The position numbers and the translations under genes were made by a program. A model generated the notes under the pieces. It saw only the letters and a list, made by a program, of their open reading frames with translations. It had not been told where the DNA came from and searched no databases. Of a DNA stretch of 64,000 nt, positions 1 through 8,291 are shown in pieces. Location of the stretch: positions 1 to 64,000 of the forward strand of contig JBCCBM010000007.1 of assembly GCA_039034015.1 (NCBI GenBank). The letters run 5' to 3'. Source of the stretch: Acuticoccus sp039034015 (lineage in GTDB: Bacteria > Pseudomonadota > Alphaproteobacteria > Rhizobiales > Amorphaceae). Position 1 is the stretch's first letter. Every line of letters starts with the position of its first letter.

Positions 1-59
1 CCAGATCAGGAGTGACAAAGCGTACATACCGGCCGTCCGTTGGCCCCGTGTGCGGGACG

Positions 60-92
60 AAAGAAAAGGGGGCAGCGCCGCCGCTGCCCCCT
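60..92 (-). terminator. Rho-independent terminator after the TRAP permease
   Basis: A 10-bp perfect GC-rich stem (arms 68-77 and 82-91) lies just past the stop codon of the TRAP permease. Read on the minus strand it is followed by a T-rich run (TTTTCTTT). This is the classic layout of an intrinsic terminator and marks the end of the permease transcript. Confidence 0.8.
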
Positions 93-116
93 CCAACATA
101 GTGTCGTTTTGCGCCG

Positions 117-2783
117 TTAGAACGCGGGTTTCGTCATCCGCCGGCGTTGGAGGAGGATCACGCCCGCAAGCAGGATGAAGGCGGGGATGTAGAAAATCTC
201 CTTCGGCATCCGTTCCGCGCGGGTTTGCACGGTTTGGAGGACAACCGGCTCGTCGGCGTAGAAGTCAAAGTCTTGGCCGAGATACGCGAACGGGGTGCCA
301 GGGAAGGGCTCGTCCAGCGTCAGCCGATCGCCGTCGGGGAGGAAGGTGAGGCCGGAGCCTGCGAGCCGGTCGGCACCCGTTGCCCCCGGGTCGAGGGCGA
401 CGACGATGAATTTTGAGGGCCGCTTGTCGGGGTTGTTGAAGTCGGTGCCGACGAGCTCGAGGCGGAGGTCCCCGTCCTCGGGCTGTGCGGCGGCGACCTC
501 TTCCACCTGCGGGCCGGCGTGGTTGATGTAGGGCGGCTGAACCATGTCGAGCCAGATGCCGGGGCGGAAGAGGGTGAGTGCTATAACAAGCAGCACCCCG
601 ACTTCCACAAGATTGCAGCGGGCGAAGAAGTAACGCTGCGTGGCGGCGGCAAAGACGAGCATCGCGATGACGGCAACCACAAAGGCTTTGACCCCGATAT
701 ACCAAGGCACGAACTGGGCGGTTGGCGTCCCATCCACCACGACCACCTGCATCAGCAAGAGTTCGGTGTTGAAGATGAAGAGGAACGGCAAGAGCGCGGT
801 CCGAATGTCGTAGGCAAAGCCTTGGAAACCGGTCTTGATGGGGTCGCCGCCGGATATGCCGGCGGCAGCGTACGCGGCAAGGCCCACGGGCGGCGTGTCG
901 TCTGCCAAAATCCCGAAGTAGAAGACAAACATGTGCGCGGCGACGAGGGGGATGATGAGCCCCTCTGAGGCGCCCAGCGACACGATGACAGGCGCCATCA
1001 GCGAGGAGACGACGATGTAGTTGGCCGTCGTCGGCAGGCCCATGCCGAGGATGAGGCTCATGATCGCAACGAGCAGCAGCATCAGCATCAGGGAGCCGCC
1101 CGCCAACGCCTCGATGAAGGCCGACACCACCTGGTGCGCGCCGGTGAGCGAGATGGTGCCCACGATGATGCCCGCCGCGCCCGTTGCCACCGCAATGGGG
1201 ATCATGTTGCGCGAGCCCGAAATCATGCCGCGGGCAAACTCGTCCCACCCCTTTGCGGCGGCGGCGCCAAGGCCGGAGCCGCCGCGCAAGAGCGCTTTAA
1301 TGGGGTGTTGGGTGAAGGCGATGAAGATCATCGCAGCCGCTGCCCAGAAGGCGGAAAGGCCCGGAGAGAGACGCACCACCATCACGCAGTAAAGGAGGAT
1401 GATGATCGGCAAGATGAAGTGAAGGCCGGTCATCAACACGTCGCGGGTTTCGGGGAGTTCTTCCACCGGCGCGTTGGGGTCATCCACCTTGAGGTCAGGG
1501 CGCTTGGACGCGATGACCAGGCACAGGAGGTAAAACGCCAGGAAGACGATGATGGCGCTTTGCAGCCCCGCGCCGGGGAAGGCGTCAAGCGTCCAGCCGA
1601 GGCCAAAGTGGACGGCTGCCCCCAGCGCTGCGATCGCCGCGAAGGAGATGAGGAACGAGCCGAGTTTTTGCGCCGCCGACCCCGCGCGGGTTTTGCGCGG
1701 CAGGCCTTTAAGGTCGAGCTTCAGGCTCTCCAGGTGCACGATGTAGAGAAGGGCGATGTAGGAGACGAGCGCTGGGAGAAGCGCGTAGATGATGAGGTCG
1801 GTGTAGGCCGTTCCGGTGAATTCGGCGATGAGGAAGGCGGCCGCGCCCATCACCGGCGGGGTGAGCTGGCCGTTGGTGGAGGAGGCGACCTCCACCGCGC
1901 CGGCCTTTTCGGCCGGGAAGCCGGTGCGCTTCATGAGCGGGATTGTGAAGGTGCCCGTCGTCACCGTATTGGCGATGGAGGAGCCGGAGTAAATGCCCGA
2001 CAGCGCCGAGGCGACCACGGAGGCCTTCGCCGGCCCGCCGCGAAGGTGCCCGAGCAGCGAGAACGCAAGCTTGATGAAAAAGTTGCCCGCGCCGGCTTTT
2101 TCGAGGATGGCGCCGAAGAGAACGAACAGGAAGATCAGCGAGGCTGAGACGCCCAGCGCCACGCCGAAGACGCCCTCCGTCTGCATCCAGAAGTGCCACA
2201 TGGCCTTGCCGTAGGACGCGCCGGCCCAGCGAATTTCATCGGGGAAGAATTCGGAACTTCCGAAGAAAACGTAGGACAAGAACACCGCCACCACGATGAG
2301 GAGCGGCAGGCCAAGCGCCCGGAAGACGGAGATGCCGACGATGAGGAGGCCGAGGGTGGAGACCACGAGGTCGGTGGTGGTGGGAAGGCCGGGGCGAAGG
2401 GCGATGGAATCTTTGAAAACAACGAGGTAGAGACAGGTGGCGGCGCCCCCAAGGCCGAGCACCCAGTCATACCAAGGGATCTTGTTGCGCGGCGAGCGGG
2501 AGAGGAGCGGGAAGGCCATCGCCACCAAAAGGAGGGCGAAGGCCAAGTGGATCGCCCGCACCTCGGTGTTGTTGAAGACCACCGAGAGGCCCGTTTGCTC
2601 TTGCACGATGAAGGGGAGCGGGGAGGCCACGTAAAGCTGGAAGAGCGCCCAGATGAAAGCAACGCTGGGGACGAGGGCCTTTTGCCACCCGACCGGGTTG
2701 CGCGCGCCCGAATCGACGGAGGCGACCAGATCGTCCGCCGCGGCAGAACCCGTGTCTTTTGTGGTGGTGGCGTCAGTTGTCAT
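117..2783 (-). CDS. TRAP transporter fused permease, TAXI-associated (DctQM fusion)
   Basis: An 888-residue inner-membrane permease in which the small (4-TM) and large (12-TM) TRAP subunits are fused, as is usual for TAXI-type systems. It would use an ion gradient to import a solute, probably an organic acid, delivered by a periplasmic TAXI binding protein. Long hydrophobic segments run through almost the whole chain. The motif GMGLPTTANY near residue 580 is typical of the large DctM domain. The C-terminal part (about 690-880) is a DUF3394-type extension with a hydrophilic patch and a final TM helix. The likely partner is the binding protein at 4122-5081, but a CPBP protease gene and an oppositely oriented DUF924 gene lie between them. 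The substrate cannot be told from sequence. Confidence 0.93.
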   Translation of the reverse strand: MTTDATTTKDTGSAAADDLVASVDSGARNPVGWQKALVPSVAFIWALFQLYVASPLPFIVQEQTGLSVVFNNTEVRAIHLAFALLLVAMAFPLLSRSPRNKIPWYDWVLGLGGAATCLYLVVFKDSIALRPGLPTTTDLVVSTLGLLIVGISVFRALGLPLLIVVAVFLSYVFFGSSEFFPDEIRWAGASYGKAMWHFWMQTEGVFGVALGVSASLIFLFVLFGAILEKAGAGNFFIKLAFSLLGHLRGGPAKASVVASALSGIYSGSSIANTVTTGTFTIPLMKRTGFPAEKAGAVEVASSTNGQLTPPVMGAAAFLIAEFTGTAYTDLIIYALLPALVSYIALLYIVHLESLKLDLKGLPRKTRAGSAAQKLGSFLISFAAIAALGAAVHFGLGWTLDAFPGAGLQSAIIVFLAFYLLCLVIASKRPDLKVDDPNAPVEELPETRDVLMTGLHFILPIIILLYCVMVVRLSPGLSAFWAAAAMIFIAFTQHPIKALLRGGSGLGAAAAKGWDEFARGMISGSRNMIPIAVATGAAGIIVGTISLTGAHQVVSAFIEALAGGSLMLMLLLVAIMSLILGMGLPTTANYIVVSSLMAPVIVSLGASEGLIIPLVAAHMFVFYFGILADDTPPVGLAAYAAAGISGGDPIKTGFQGFAYDIRTALLPFLFIFNTELLLMQVVVVDGTPTAQFVPWYIGVKAFVVAVIAMLVFAAATQRYFFARCNLVEVGVLLVIALTLFRPGIWLDMVQPPYINHAGPQVEEVAAAQPEDGDLRLELVGTDFNNPDKRPSKFIVVALDPGATGADRLAGSGLTFLPDGDRLTLDEPFPGTPFAYLGQDFDFYADEPVVLQTVQTRAERMPKEIFYIPAFILLAGVILLQRRRMTKPAF

Positions 2784-2872
2784 TCGCGCGTCTTCCGTGC
2801 TCCATCATGCCGAGGGTTTCATGCTTTTGCCGCCGCGGAAAGCCCTTTGTTTCACATGAGGAGGAGCAAACC

Positions 2873-3421
2873 ATGAGCCGAGAAGCCCCCGACGCCGTTG
2901 CCCTTTTGGAGTTTTGGTTGGGCGCTGGCTACCAGAATTGGTTTGGCCCACCCAAAGAGTTTGACGAGGCGTGTGAAGCGTGGCGCCCGCACATGGAAGA
3001 TGCGCGGGCCGGCGCGCTGGATGACTGGGCGCAGACGGCGGCTGGATCGCTGGCACTCATCATTCTTCTGGATCAAATTCCGCGAAATATCTTGCGCGGA
3101 TCAGCCGAACAGTTCGCCGGCGATGCAAAAGCGGTTGAAATCGCAGAACTTGCCGTGGCGGCGGGGCACGACAAGACCCAGCTCATGCCGCCGCGGCTTT
3201 TCTATTACTTGCCGTTTGAGCATGCGGAGGACCTTGCCCTCCAGCGCAAGATGCTCGATCTCGTGCGGCCGCTGGGCAACCAGGAAGCCTATTATTGGGC
3301 GCTCGTCCACGCCGATGCCATTGAGCGGTTCGGCCGGTTTCCCCACCGCAACAGGTTTTTGGGCCGGCAAACCACGCCGGAGGAACAGGCGTATCTCGAG
3401 ACAGGCGGCTTTGGCGCTTAA
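2873..3421 (+). CDS. DUF924 family protein
   Basis: A 182-residue protein of the DUF924 family, a helical fold related to TPR-like repeats with no established biochemical role. Recognisable conserved stretches are VLEFWLGAG-like (here LLEFWLGAGYQNWF) near the start, LILLDQIPRNILRG in the middle, and the FYYLPFEHAED segment. I chose the ATG at 2873 because GAGGAG lies at the right distance upstream and homologues begin here; an upstream in-frame ATG at 2759 would run back across the start of the permease gene. It is divergent from the TRAP permease (89 bp between starts) and its stop overlaps the end of the convergent CPBP gene by 4 bp. Confidence 0.85.
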   Translation: MSREAPDAVALLEFWLGAGYQNWFGPPKEFDEACEAWRPHMEDARAGALDDWAQTAAGSLALIILLDQIPRNILRGSAEQFAGDAKAVEIAELAVAAGHDKTQLMPPRLFYYLPFEHAEDLALQRKMLDLVRPLGNQEAYYWALVHADAIERFGRFPHRNRFLGRQTTPEEQAYLETGGFGA

Positions 3422-4044
3422 AGCGCCGGCGTGAAGAGGATCGGCAGGGTGACGCAGTTCATGGCGAAATGGCCTAAAATGGGCCAGCCGACGCGGCCGG
3501 TCCTGTAGGTGGCGATGGCGTAGATGAGGCCAAGGGCGTAGCTGGAGACGACAAACAAGACCCACGGCTCAATGGGCGATGTGTCGGAGAGCGCAAGCGG
3601 GATGTGCCATGCAGTGAAGAGGATGAGGCCCGCAAACTGGAGCGTTACGCGCCATCGGCCCGCCGCCAAGAACGCGCCGCGCCAGGCAATCTCCTCCAGC
3701 GGCGCATTGATGAGCGCAATGCCAACGCCAAACACGTAGGCGTGGAACGGAAGGCTGGCGAGGCCCTCAAGGGTGATGCCCGCCACCAACAAGAGCGCGG
3801 CCGGCGCCATCACGAGCCAGGGGACAAACCAGGCGTCGTCCAGGCGGAGCGAGACCATCGCCCGGAGCCGTGAGGGCCCAACACCGAAGACGGCGAGCGG
3901 CACGCAAAAGAACGCCCAGTAGAGCGCCAGAACGGTGAGGTGGCCGGTGAGCCCGCCCGGGGTGCCGTTGGCGATGCGGTCCACCGCGAACCAGCCGACG
4001 CCGGACAAGGCAATGCCGGCGCCGATCAACGCCCATGGCGACAT
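3418..4044 (-). CDS. CPBP family intramembrane glutamic endopeptidase
   Basis: A 208-residue integral membrane protein of the CPBP (CAAX protease / bacteriocin-processing, ABI) family. The three family motifs are present: EEIAWRG near residue 115, FTAWH near 147 and GHFAMN near 192, which supply the glutamates, arginine and histidines of the active site within the membrane. Bacterial members cleave membrane-embedded or exported peptides, but the substrate is unknown here. It lies between the TAXI binding protein and the TRAP permease on the same strand, but a strong terminator at 4063-4095 separates it from the gene upstream, so it probably has its own promoter. Confidence 0.85.
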   Translation of the reverse strand: MSPWALIGAGIALSGVGWFAVDRIANGTPGGLTGHLTVLALYWAFFCVPLAVFGVGPSRLRAMVSLRLDDAWFVPWLVMAPAALLLVAGITLEGLASLPFHAYVFGVGIALINAPLEEIAWRGAFLAAGRWRVTLQFAGLILFTAWHIPLALSDTSPIEPWVLFVVSSYALGLIYAIATYRTGRVGWPILGHFAMNCVTLPILFTPAL

Positions 4045-4062
4045 GGGAGCACTCCGTCAGAC

Positions 4063-4095
4063 GAAAAAGGGCGCGCCGGATGACCGGCGCGCCCC
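4063..4095 (-). terminator. Rho-independent terminator after the TAXI binding protein
   Basis: A perfect 11-bp stem (4069-4079 with 4084-4094) with an ATGA loop is followed, on the minus strand, by TTTTT. It lies 27 bp past the stop codon of the TAXI binding-protein gene and should stop that transcript before the CPBP gene. Confidence 0.88.
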
Positions 4096-4121
4096 CCGAA
4101 GGATGGACCGCAATGCGGTGA

Positions 4122-5081
4122 TTACATCCAGCCGCGCTCTTTGTAGTAGCGCTCCGCACCGGGGTGCAGCGGGGCGGACAGGCCGTCGGCAATCATCTGG
4201 TCTTCCACAAGGTTTGAGAAGGCCGGGTGAAGCTGCTTAAACTGCTCAAAGTTGTCGAACACGGCCTTCACGGTCGTGTAAACGACATCTTCCGGCACAT
4301 CCGTGGACGTGATGAAGGTGGCGCCCACGCCGAAGGTGGTGGTGACGTCGGGGTTGCCCTTGTACATGCCGCCGGGGATGGTGGCGACGCGGTAGTAGGA
4401 GTTGTCGGCAACCAGCTTGTCGATCGCCTCGCCGGAGACGTCCACAAGGTTCACGTCACAGCTGTTGACGGCCTCTTGGATCGCCGCGGCGGGGTGGCCG
4501 ACGGTGTAGATCATGGCGTCGATTTTGCCGTCGCACAGCGCCTGGGCCATCTCGGAGCCTTTGAGCTCGGTGGCGAGCGCAAGGTCATCCATGGAGATGC
4601 CGAAGGCGTCCATGACGACTTCCATCGTGGCGCGTTGGCCCGAACCCGGGTTCCCGACGTTGACGCGCTTGCCTTTGATGTCCTCGAAGGACTCAATCCC
4701 GGAATCGGGCTTGGCGAGCAGGGTGAACGGCTCGGGGTGCACGGAAAAGACCGCGCGAAGGCCTTCGAACGCACCGGCGTCTTCAAAGCGGCTGGTGCCG
4801 TTGAAGGCGTGGTACTGCCAGTCGGACTGGGCAACGCCGAAGTCGAGCTCGCCGGCGCGCACGGTGTTGATGTTGTAGACCGAGCCGCCGGTGCTTTCAG
4901 CCGAGCAGCGGATGCCATGGTCGCGGCGGCCGCGGTTGACGAGGCGGCAGATGGCGCCGCCCGTGGGGTAATACACCCCGGTGACACCGCCGGTGCCGAT
5001 GGTCATGAACTGGTCCTGCGCCATGGCGCCGGTGGCCGCCATGGTGCCCGCGGCCAAAACTGCGACAAATGTCGTCTTCAT
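4122..5081 (-). CDS. TAXI family TRAP transporter solute-binding protein
   Basis: A 319-residue periplasmic binding protein of the TAXI (TRAP-associated extracytoplasmic immunogenic) family, which captures a solute and hands it to a fused TRAP permease. It has a clear Sec signal peptide (about residues 1-22, ending at AMA-Q) and the family stretch IGTGGVTGVYYPTGGAICR directly after it. I place the start at 5081, where GGGAG sits upstream; an in-frame ATG 21 bp earlier has no comparable site and would lengthen the signal peptide n-region. The permease at 117-2783 is the obvious partner although not adjacent. TAXI ligands in characterised systems are dicarboxylates or glutamate-like acids, but no ligand can be assigned. 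Confidence 0.92.
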   Translation of the reverse strand: MKTTFVAVLAAGTMAATGAMAQDQFMTIGTGGVTGVYYPTGGAICRLVNRGRRDHGIRCSAESTGGSVYNINTVRAGELDFGVAQSDWQYHAFNGTSRFEDAGAFEGLRAVFSVHPEPFTLLAKPDSGIESFEDIKGKRVNVGNPGSGQRATMEVVMDAFGISMDDLALATELKGSEMAQALCDGKIDAMIYTVGHPAAAIQEAVNSCDVNLVDVSGEAIDKLVADNSYYRVATIPGGMYKGNPDVTTTFGVGATFITSTDVPEDVVYTTVKAVFDNFEQFKQLHPAFSNLVEDQMIADGLSAPLHPGAERYYKERGWM

Positions 5082-5289
5082 TGAAGGCTCCCTCATTCTC
5101 ACCCTTTTTCAGGGCTCTTGAAGTGGATGGCGTTGCGGCCGATAGTGCCGCCCGGCCCACTTCAGCGGCGTGCTCGGCACGCCATTGCGCCCAACAAAAG
5201 GGGTCGTGGCGGCAAAAGTCAACGGCGGTCCGCCTGCCGGAACGAATTGCGCCCCCTCGCCATTTGCAACCGGTTAAAGGAAGCTTCGC

Positions 5290-5745
5290 TTGCCGCTCTC
5301 ATGCCTTCGCCGCGGGCCCGTTGCCGCGCTTTGCGCCGCGCTCCCGCTTTGTCTCACCGCCTTGCCCGCCCTTGCCCAAGGCGGCGTTCGGGTGGAGCAG
5401 CAGCCGCCGCAGGTGGACGTTCGGGTGCCAGAGCCCGTCATCACCGTGGTCCAGCCCGAACCCTCCATCGAGATCGAGCAGGACGCGCCGGAGGTGACCA
5501 TCCAGCAGCCCGAAGCGATGGTGGAGGTTGATGCGCCCGCCCCCGAGGTGGAGGTGCACCAGGCCGCCCCCACTGTGGACGTGCGCCAGACCGAGCCGCG
5601 GGTGACGGTGACGCAGGCCCCGCCCGACGTGCGCCTTCTCACAGAGCCGGCAACCGTTGAGGTCACCACCCTGCCGCCCGTCATCATCGTGACCCGCGGC
5701 ACGCCGCAGATCACGGTGGAGCGTTTGCCAAACCCCGCGCAGTAG
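5290..5745 (+). CDS. Exported Val/Pro/Glu repeat protein of unknown function
   Basis: A 151-residue protein with a signal peptide (cleavage near LPALA-Q, residue 29) and a mature part made almost entirely of a degenerate repeat of about 8-9 residues, pattern xVxVxxPxPxV (for example PEPVITVVQPEPSIEIEQ). Alternating valine/isoleucine with Pro, Glu and Gln suggests an extended beta structure in the periplasm. Similar repeats occur as linkers in rhizobial PRC-barrel proteins; here there is no PRC-barrel domain. The only possible start is TTG at 5290, with AAAGGA 8 bases upstream and an in-frame TAA at 5275. I do not recognise a function. It faces msrA, 12 bp from its stop. Confidence 0.72.
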   Translation: MPLSCLRRGPVAALCAALPLCLTALPALAQGGVRVEQQPPQVDVRVPEPVITVVQPEPSIEIEQDAPEVTIQQPEAMVEVDAPAPEVEVHQAAPTVDVRQTEPRVTVTQAPPDVRLLTEPATVEVTTLPPVIIVTRGTPQITVERLPNPAQ

Positions 5746-5757
5746 CGTGTTGGCGGC

Positions 5758-6405
5758 TCAGGCCGCGGTCGGGCAGGCAACGCCTGTGCCGCCAAGCCCG
5801 CAATAGCCGTTGGGCACCTTGTGCAGGTACTGCTGGTGGTCGGCCTCGGCGTAAAAGAACGGGTCGGCGCCGTGGATTGTGGTGGTGATCGGCGCAAAGC
5901 CTGCGGTGCGAAGGTCACGGTCGTAGGCGTCTTTGGCAGCGTGCGCGGCGGCCTGGCGCGCCTCGCCCTCCACAAAAATGGCTGAGCGATACTGCGTGCC
6001 CACGTCATTGCCCTGGCGCATGCCCTGGGTCGGGTCATGCCCCTCGAAGAACGCTTTGAGCAGCGCCTCGAACGAGACGACGGCGGGGTCGTAGGCCACC
6101 AAGACGCCCTCGGTGTGGCCGGTCCCGCCGGAGCAGACCTCGCGGTAGGTGGGGTTCGGCGTCGGCCCGCCAATGTAGCCGACCGCGGTCACCTGAACGC
6201 CGGGCGTTTGCCAAAAGATCCGCTCCGCGCCCCAAAAGCACCCCATGGCGAAGACGGCCGTTTCAAGTCCCTCAAACGGGCCTTTGAGGGGGCGGCCGTT
6301 CACCGCGTGGCGCTCGGCGGTGGGGATGGGTGTGTCACGGCCGGGCAGCGCGTCGGCGGCGGTTGGCAGGGTCTGCGGCTTCAAAAACCTGGAAAAGACG
6401 TTCAT
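5758..6405 (-). CDS. msrA: Peptide-methionine (S)-S-oxide reductase MsrA
   Basis: A 215-residue MsrA, which reduces the S-epimer of methionine sulfoxide in damaged proteins using thioredoxin. The catalytic motif GCFWGAE is present with the nucleophile at Cys56, followed by the family signature GPTPNPTYREVCSGGTGH. A resolving cysteine is available in the C-terminal GYCGLGGTGVACP. The N-terminal extension of about 45 residues before the catalytic domain is common in alphaproteobacterial MsrA. Twelve bases separate its start from the stop of the small membrane protein gene 6418-6741, so the two may be cotranscribed. Confidence 0.95.
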   Translation of the reverse strand: MNVFSRFLKPQTLPTAADALPGRDTPIPTAERHAVNGRPLKGPFEGLETAVFAMGCFWGAERIFWQTPGVQVTAVGYIGGPTPNPTYREVCSGGTGHTEGVLVAYDPAVVSFEALLKAFFEGHDPTQGMRQGNDVGTQYRSAIFVEGEARQAAAHAAKDAYDRDLRTAGFAPITTTIHGADPFFYAEADHQQYLHKVPNGYCGLGGTGVACPTAA

Positions 6406-6417
6406 GGCGGGGCTCCC

Positions 6418-6741
6418 TCATCTTGGCCTATAAATAAGCTGCCCGATGAGGAGCACCACAGCGGCCAAAATGAGCAGCCCCGTGAACCCCGGCAGCTTGA
6501 GAAAGTAGACGATCGCCGGGTCCCACAGCGCGGGGTGCACGCCCCGCTGAATGGCGGCCTGCGCAAGGTTCAGCGTGTCGGCGGAGAGGCTGTAGGCAAA
6601 TTCCCCCAGCGATGTCAGCACCAAGCGGTCCTGTTGGACGGACTGCCACAGGTCGTGGAAGCCCGCGGCGGCCGCGGCAATGACGAGCACGTAGCCAAGG
6701 GCCCGAAACGGCCAGCTCAAAAGCCGCAAAAGTCCTGACAT
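6418..6741 (-). CDS. Small membrane protein of unknown function
   Basis: A 107-residue protein with one hydrophobic segment near the N-terminus (about 10-28) and another near the C-terminus (about 86-104), so probably two TM helices with a soluble loop between. I do not recognise a family. The start is the ATG at 6741, with AAGGGAG five bases upstream; the GTG two codons earlier overlaps that ribosome-binding site. It lies directly upstream of msrA on the same strand with 12 bp between, which suggests cotranscription, though nothing links the two functionally. Confidence 0.7.
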   Translation of the reverse strand: MSGLLRLLSWPFRALGYVLVIAAAAAGFHDLWQSVQQDRLVLTSLGEFAYSLSADTLNLAQAAIQRGVHPALWDPAIVYFLKLPGFTGLLILAAVVLLIGQLIYRPR

Positions 6742-6863
6742 GGGCACTCCCTTTCTGACGACGCGCCCTTTGATTGCGGGCGGACGGGGCAGAGCGCAAG
6801 CCTGTCGCGCCGCCGCATCAGGGGTTTACCCTTTTGGCCGACCTTTGCTATGCGGGGCGCGCT

Positions 6864-6953
6864 GGAGAGGTGGCCGAGTGGTCGAAGGCGCACGCCTGGA
6901 AAGTGTGTAGGCGGGAAACCGTCTCGAGGGTTCGAATCCCTCTCTCTCCGCCA
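6864..6953 (+). tRNA. tRNA-Ser (anticodon GGA)
   Basis: A 90-base tRNA with an encoded CCA end. The acceptor stem pairs GGAGAGG with TCTCTCC, the T arm is GAGGG-TTCGAAT-CCCTC, and the anticodon loop CTGGAAA carries GGA, which reads UCC and UCU serine codons. The long variable arm typical of class II tRNAs (Ser/Leu/Tyr) is present. It ends 3 bp from the stop codon of the convergent rhaI gene. Confidence 0.96.
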
Positions 6954-6956
6954 GAT

Positions 6957-8249
6957 TTAGACAATCCCCGCCGCAACAACGCCGGTCACCGGCCGTTCTG
7001 CCGCCTTTTGTGTGCGGTAGCCGGAGGCGCGGTAGGTGGCGATGGGGTCGAGGGCGCCGCCGGCCTGCATGCGCGCCTGCGCCAAAATGGGCGACACGTC
7101 GGTGATGAAGGCGTCTTTGAGCGTTTTGTGGGCGAGAAGCGCATCGTTGGCCTCTTGCGCGGCGGTGAGCGCGTCGCGGTCGACGAGGAGCGCTTGTGCG
7201 AGGGCGCGCGCGATCTCCGTCGATGAGAGGATGAGGCTCTCGATGGGGTCGGTGACGTTATGGGACTGGTCGATCATGTGGGCGGGGGCAAAGCCTTTCG
7301 CGCCCGCGCGCTCGGCCTCGATGAGCTCGTTGAACACCAGGAAAAGGCGGAAGGGGTCGACGGAGCCAGAGTCCAGATCGTCGTCACCGTATTTGGAATC
7401 GTTGAAGTGGAAGCCTGCCAGCTTTTGCGCGTGGATGAGGCGGGCGACAATCTGCTCAATGTTGACCGTCGGCGCGTGGTGGCCAAGGTCGACCAAACAG
7501 TGTGCCTTTGGACCGAGCGCCTGGGCGGCCAACAGGCTCGACCCCCAATCGGAGATGACGGTGGCGTAGAAGGCGGGCTCGAAAATTTTGTGCTCGATGA
7601 AGATGCGCCAATCGTCGGGCGCTGCGGCGACAATTGTGGTCATGGCGTCAAGATAGCGGTCGAAGGCGCGGCCGAGGCTCGATTGGCCGGCAAAGTTTGC
7701 GCCGTCGGCAATCCACACCGTGAGCGCTTTGCTGCCCAAAACCTTGCCGATTTCGATGCAGGTGAGATTGTGCTCGATCGCCTGGGCGCGCGTCGCAGGG
7801 TCGGTGTGGGAGAGGGAGCCGAATTTGTACGAATGCGGCTGGCCGGGCTGATCCTGAAACGTGTTGGAGTTCATGGCGTCAAAGCCAAGGCCCAGCGCGG
7901 TGGCGTGGGATTTGAGCGCGGCGAGGTCGTCGACCTTGTCCCAAGGGATGTGGGGGCTAACGGTTGGGGTGAGGCCGGTGAGCTGGTGGATGGTCGCGCA
8001 GTCATCGAGCTTGTCGAACACGTGCCGCGGCTCGCCAGGGCCCGGGAAGCGGGCAAAGCGCGTGCCCCCCGTGCCGACGCCCCAGGTGGGGAGCGCGACG
8101 GCAAACGCCGCCACCGCCGTGGTGATGGCGTCGATGGAAACGCCGCGGCGGGCAAGTTTGGCGGAAAGCGCGCCAAAATCCTCCTGATGGGCGGCAAGGC
8201 GCGGGGCGTTGGCCTCGGCGATGAAGGCGTCAGTGATGCGGAAGGTCAT
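6957..8249 (-). CDS. rhaI: L-rhamnose isomerase (rhizobial RhaI type)
   Basis: A 430-residue sugar isomerase of the TIM-barrel type that converts L-rhamnose to L-rhamnulose. It matches the alphaproteobacterial 'L-rhamnose catabolism isomerase' rather than E. coli RhaA. Metal-binding and active-site stretches visible are FIEHKIFEPAFY, LVDLGHHAP and GFHFNDSKYGDDDLDSGSVDP, the last two carrying the Asp/His ligands expected in this fold. It follows the bifunctional aldolase gene by 42 bp on the same strand, and the pair is divergent from the regulator and importer, as in the Rhizobium leguminosarum rha locus. GAGGGAG lies upstream of the ATG. Confidence 0.95.
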   Translation of the reverse strand: MTFRITDAFIAEANAPRLAAHQEDFGALSAKLARRGVSIDAITTAVAAFAVALPTWGVGTGGTRFARFPGPGEPRHVFDKLDDCATIHQLTGLTPTVSPHIPWDKVDDLAALKSHATALGLGFDAMNSNTFQDQPGQPHSYKFGSLSHTDPATRAQAIEHNLTCIEIGKVLGSKALTVWIADGANFAGQSSLGRAFDRYLDAMTTIVAAAPDDWRIFIEHKIFEPAFYATVISDWGSSLLAAQALGPKAHCLVDLGHHAPTVNIEQIVARLIHAQKLAGFHFNDSKYGDDDLDSGSVDPFRLFLVFNELIEAERAGAKGFAPAHMIDQSHNVTDPIESLILSSTEIARALAQALLVDRDALTAAQEANDALLAHKTLKDAFITDVSPILAQARMQAGGALDPIATYRASGYRTQKAAERPVTGVVAAGIV

Positions 8250-8291
8250 CGCGAAAAGGGCTCCCTCATTCGGCGGGCCAGGGCAGCAGTA

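Noticed and set aside
5119..5164. TGAAGTGG/CCACTTCA inverted repeat upstream of the TAXI gene
   Set aside because: Eight-base arms 30 bases apart in GC-rich DNA are weak evidence, and no promoter elements could be tied to it.
6774..7226. An open frame across tRNA-Ser
   Set aside because: It contains the standard translation of a tRNA gene (AEWSKAHAWKVCRRETVS) and then runs antisense in rhaI; both show that it is not a gene.
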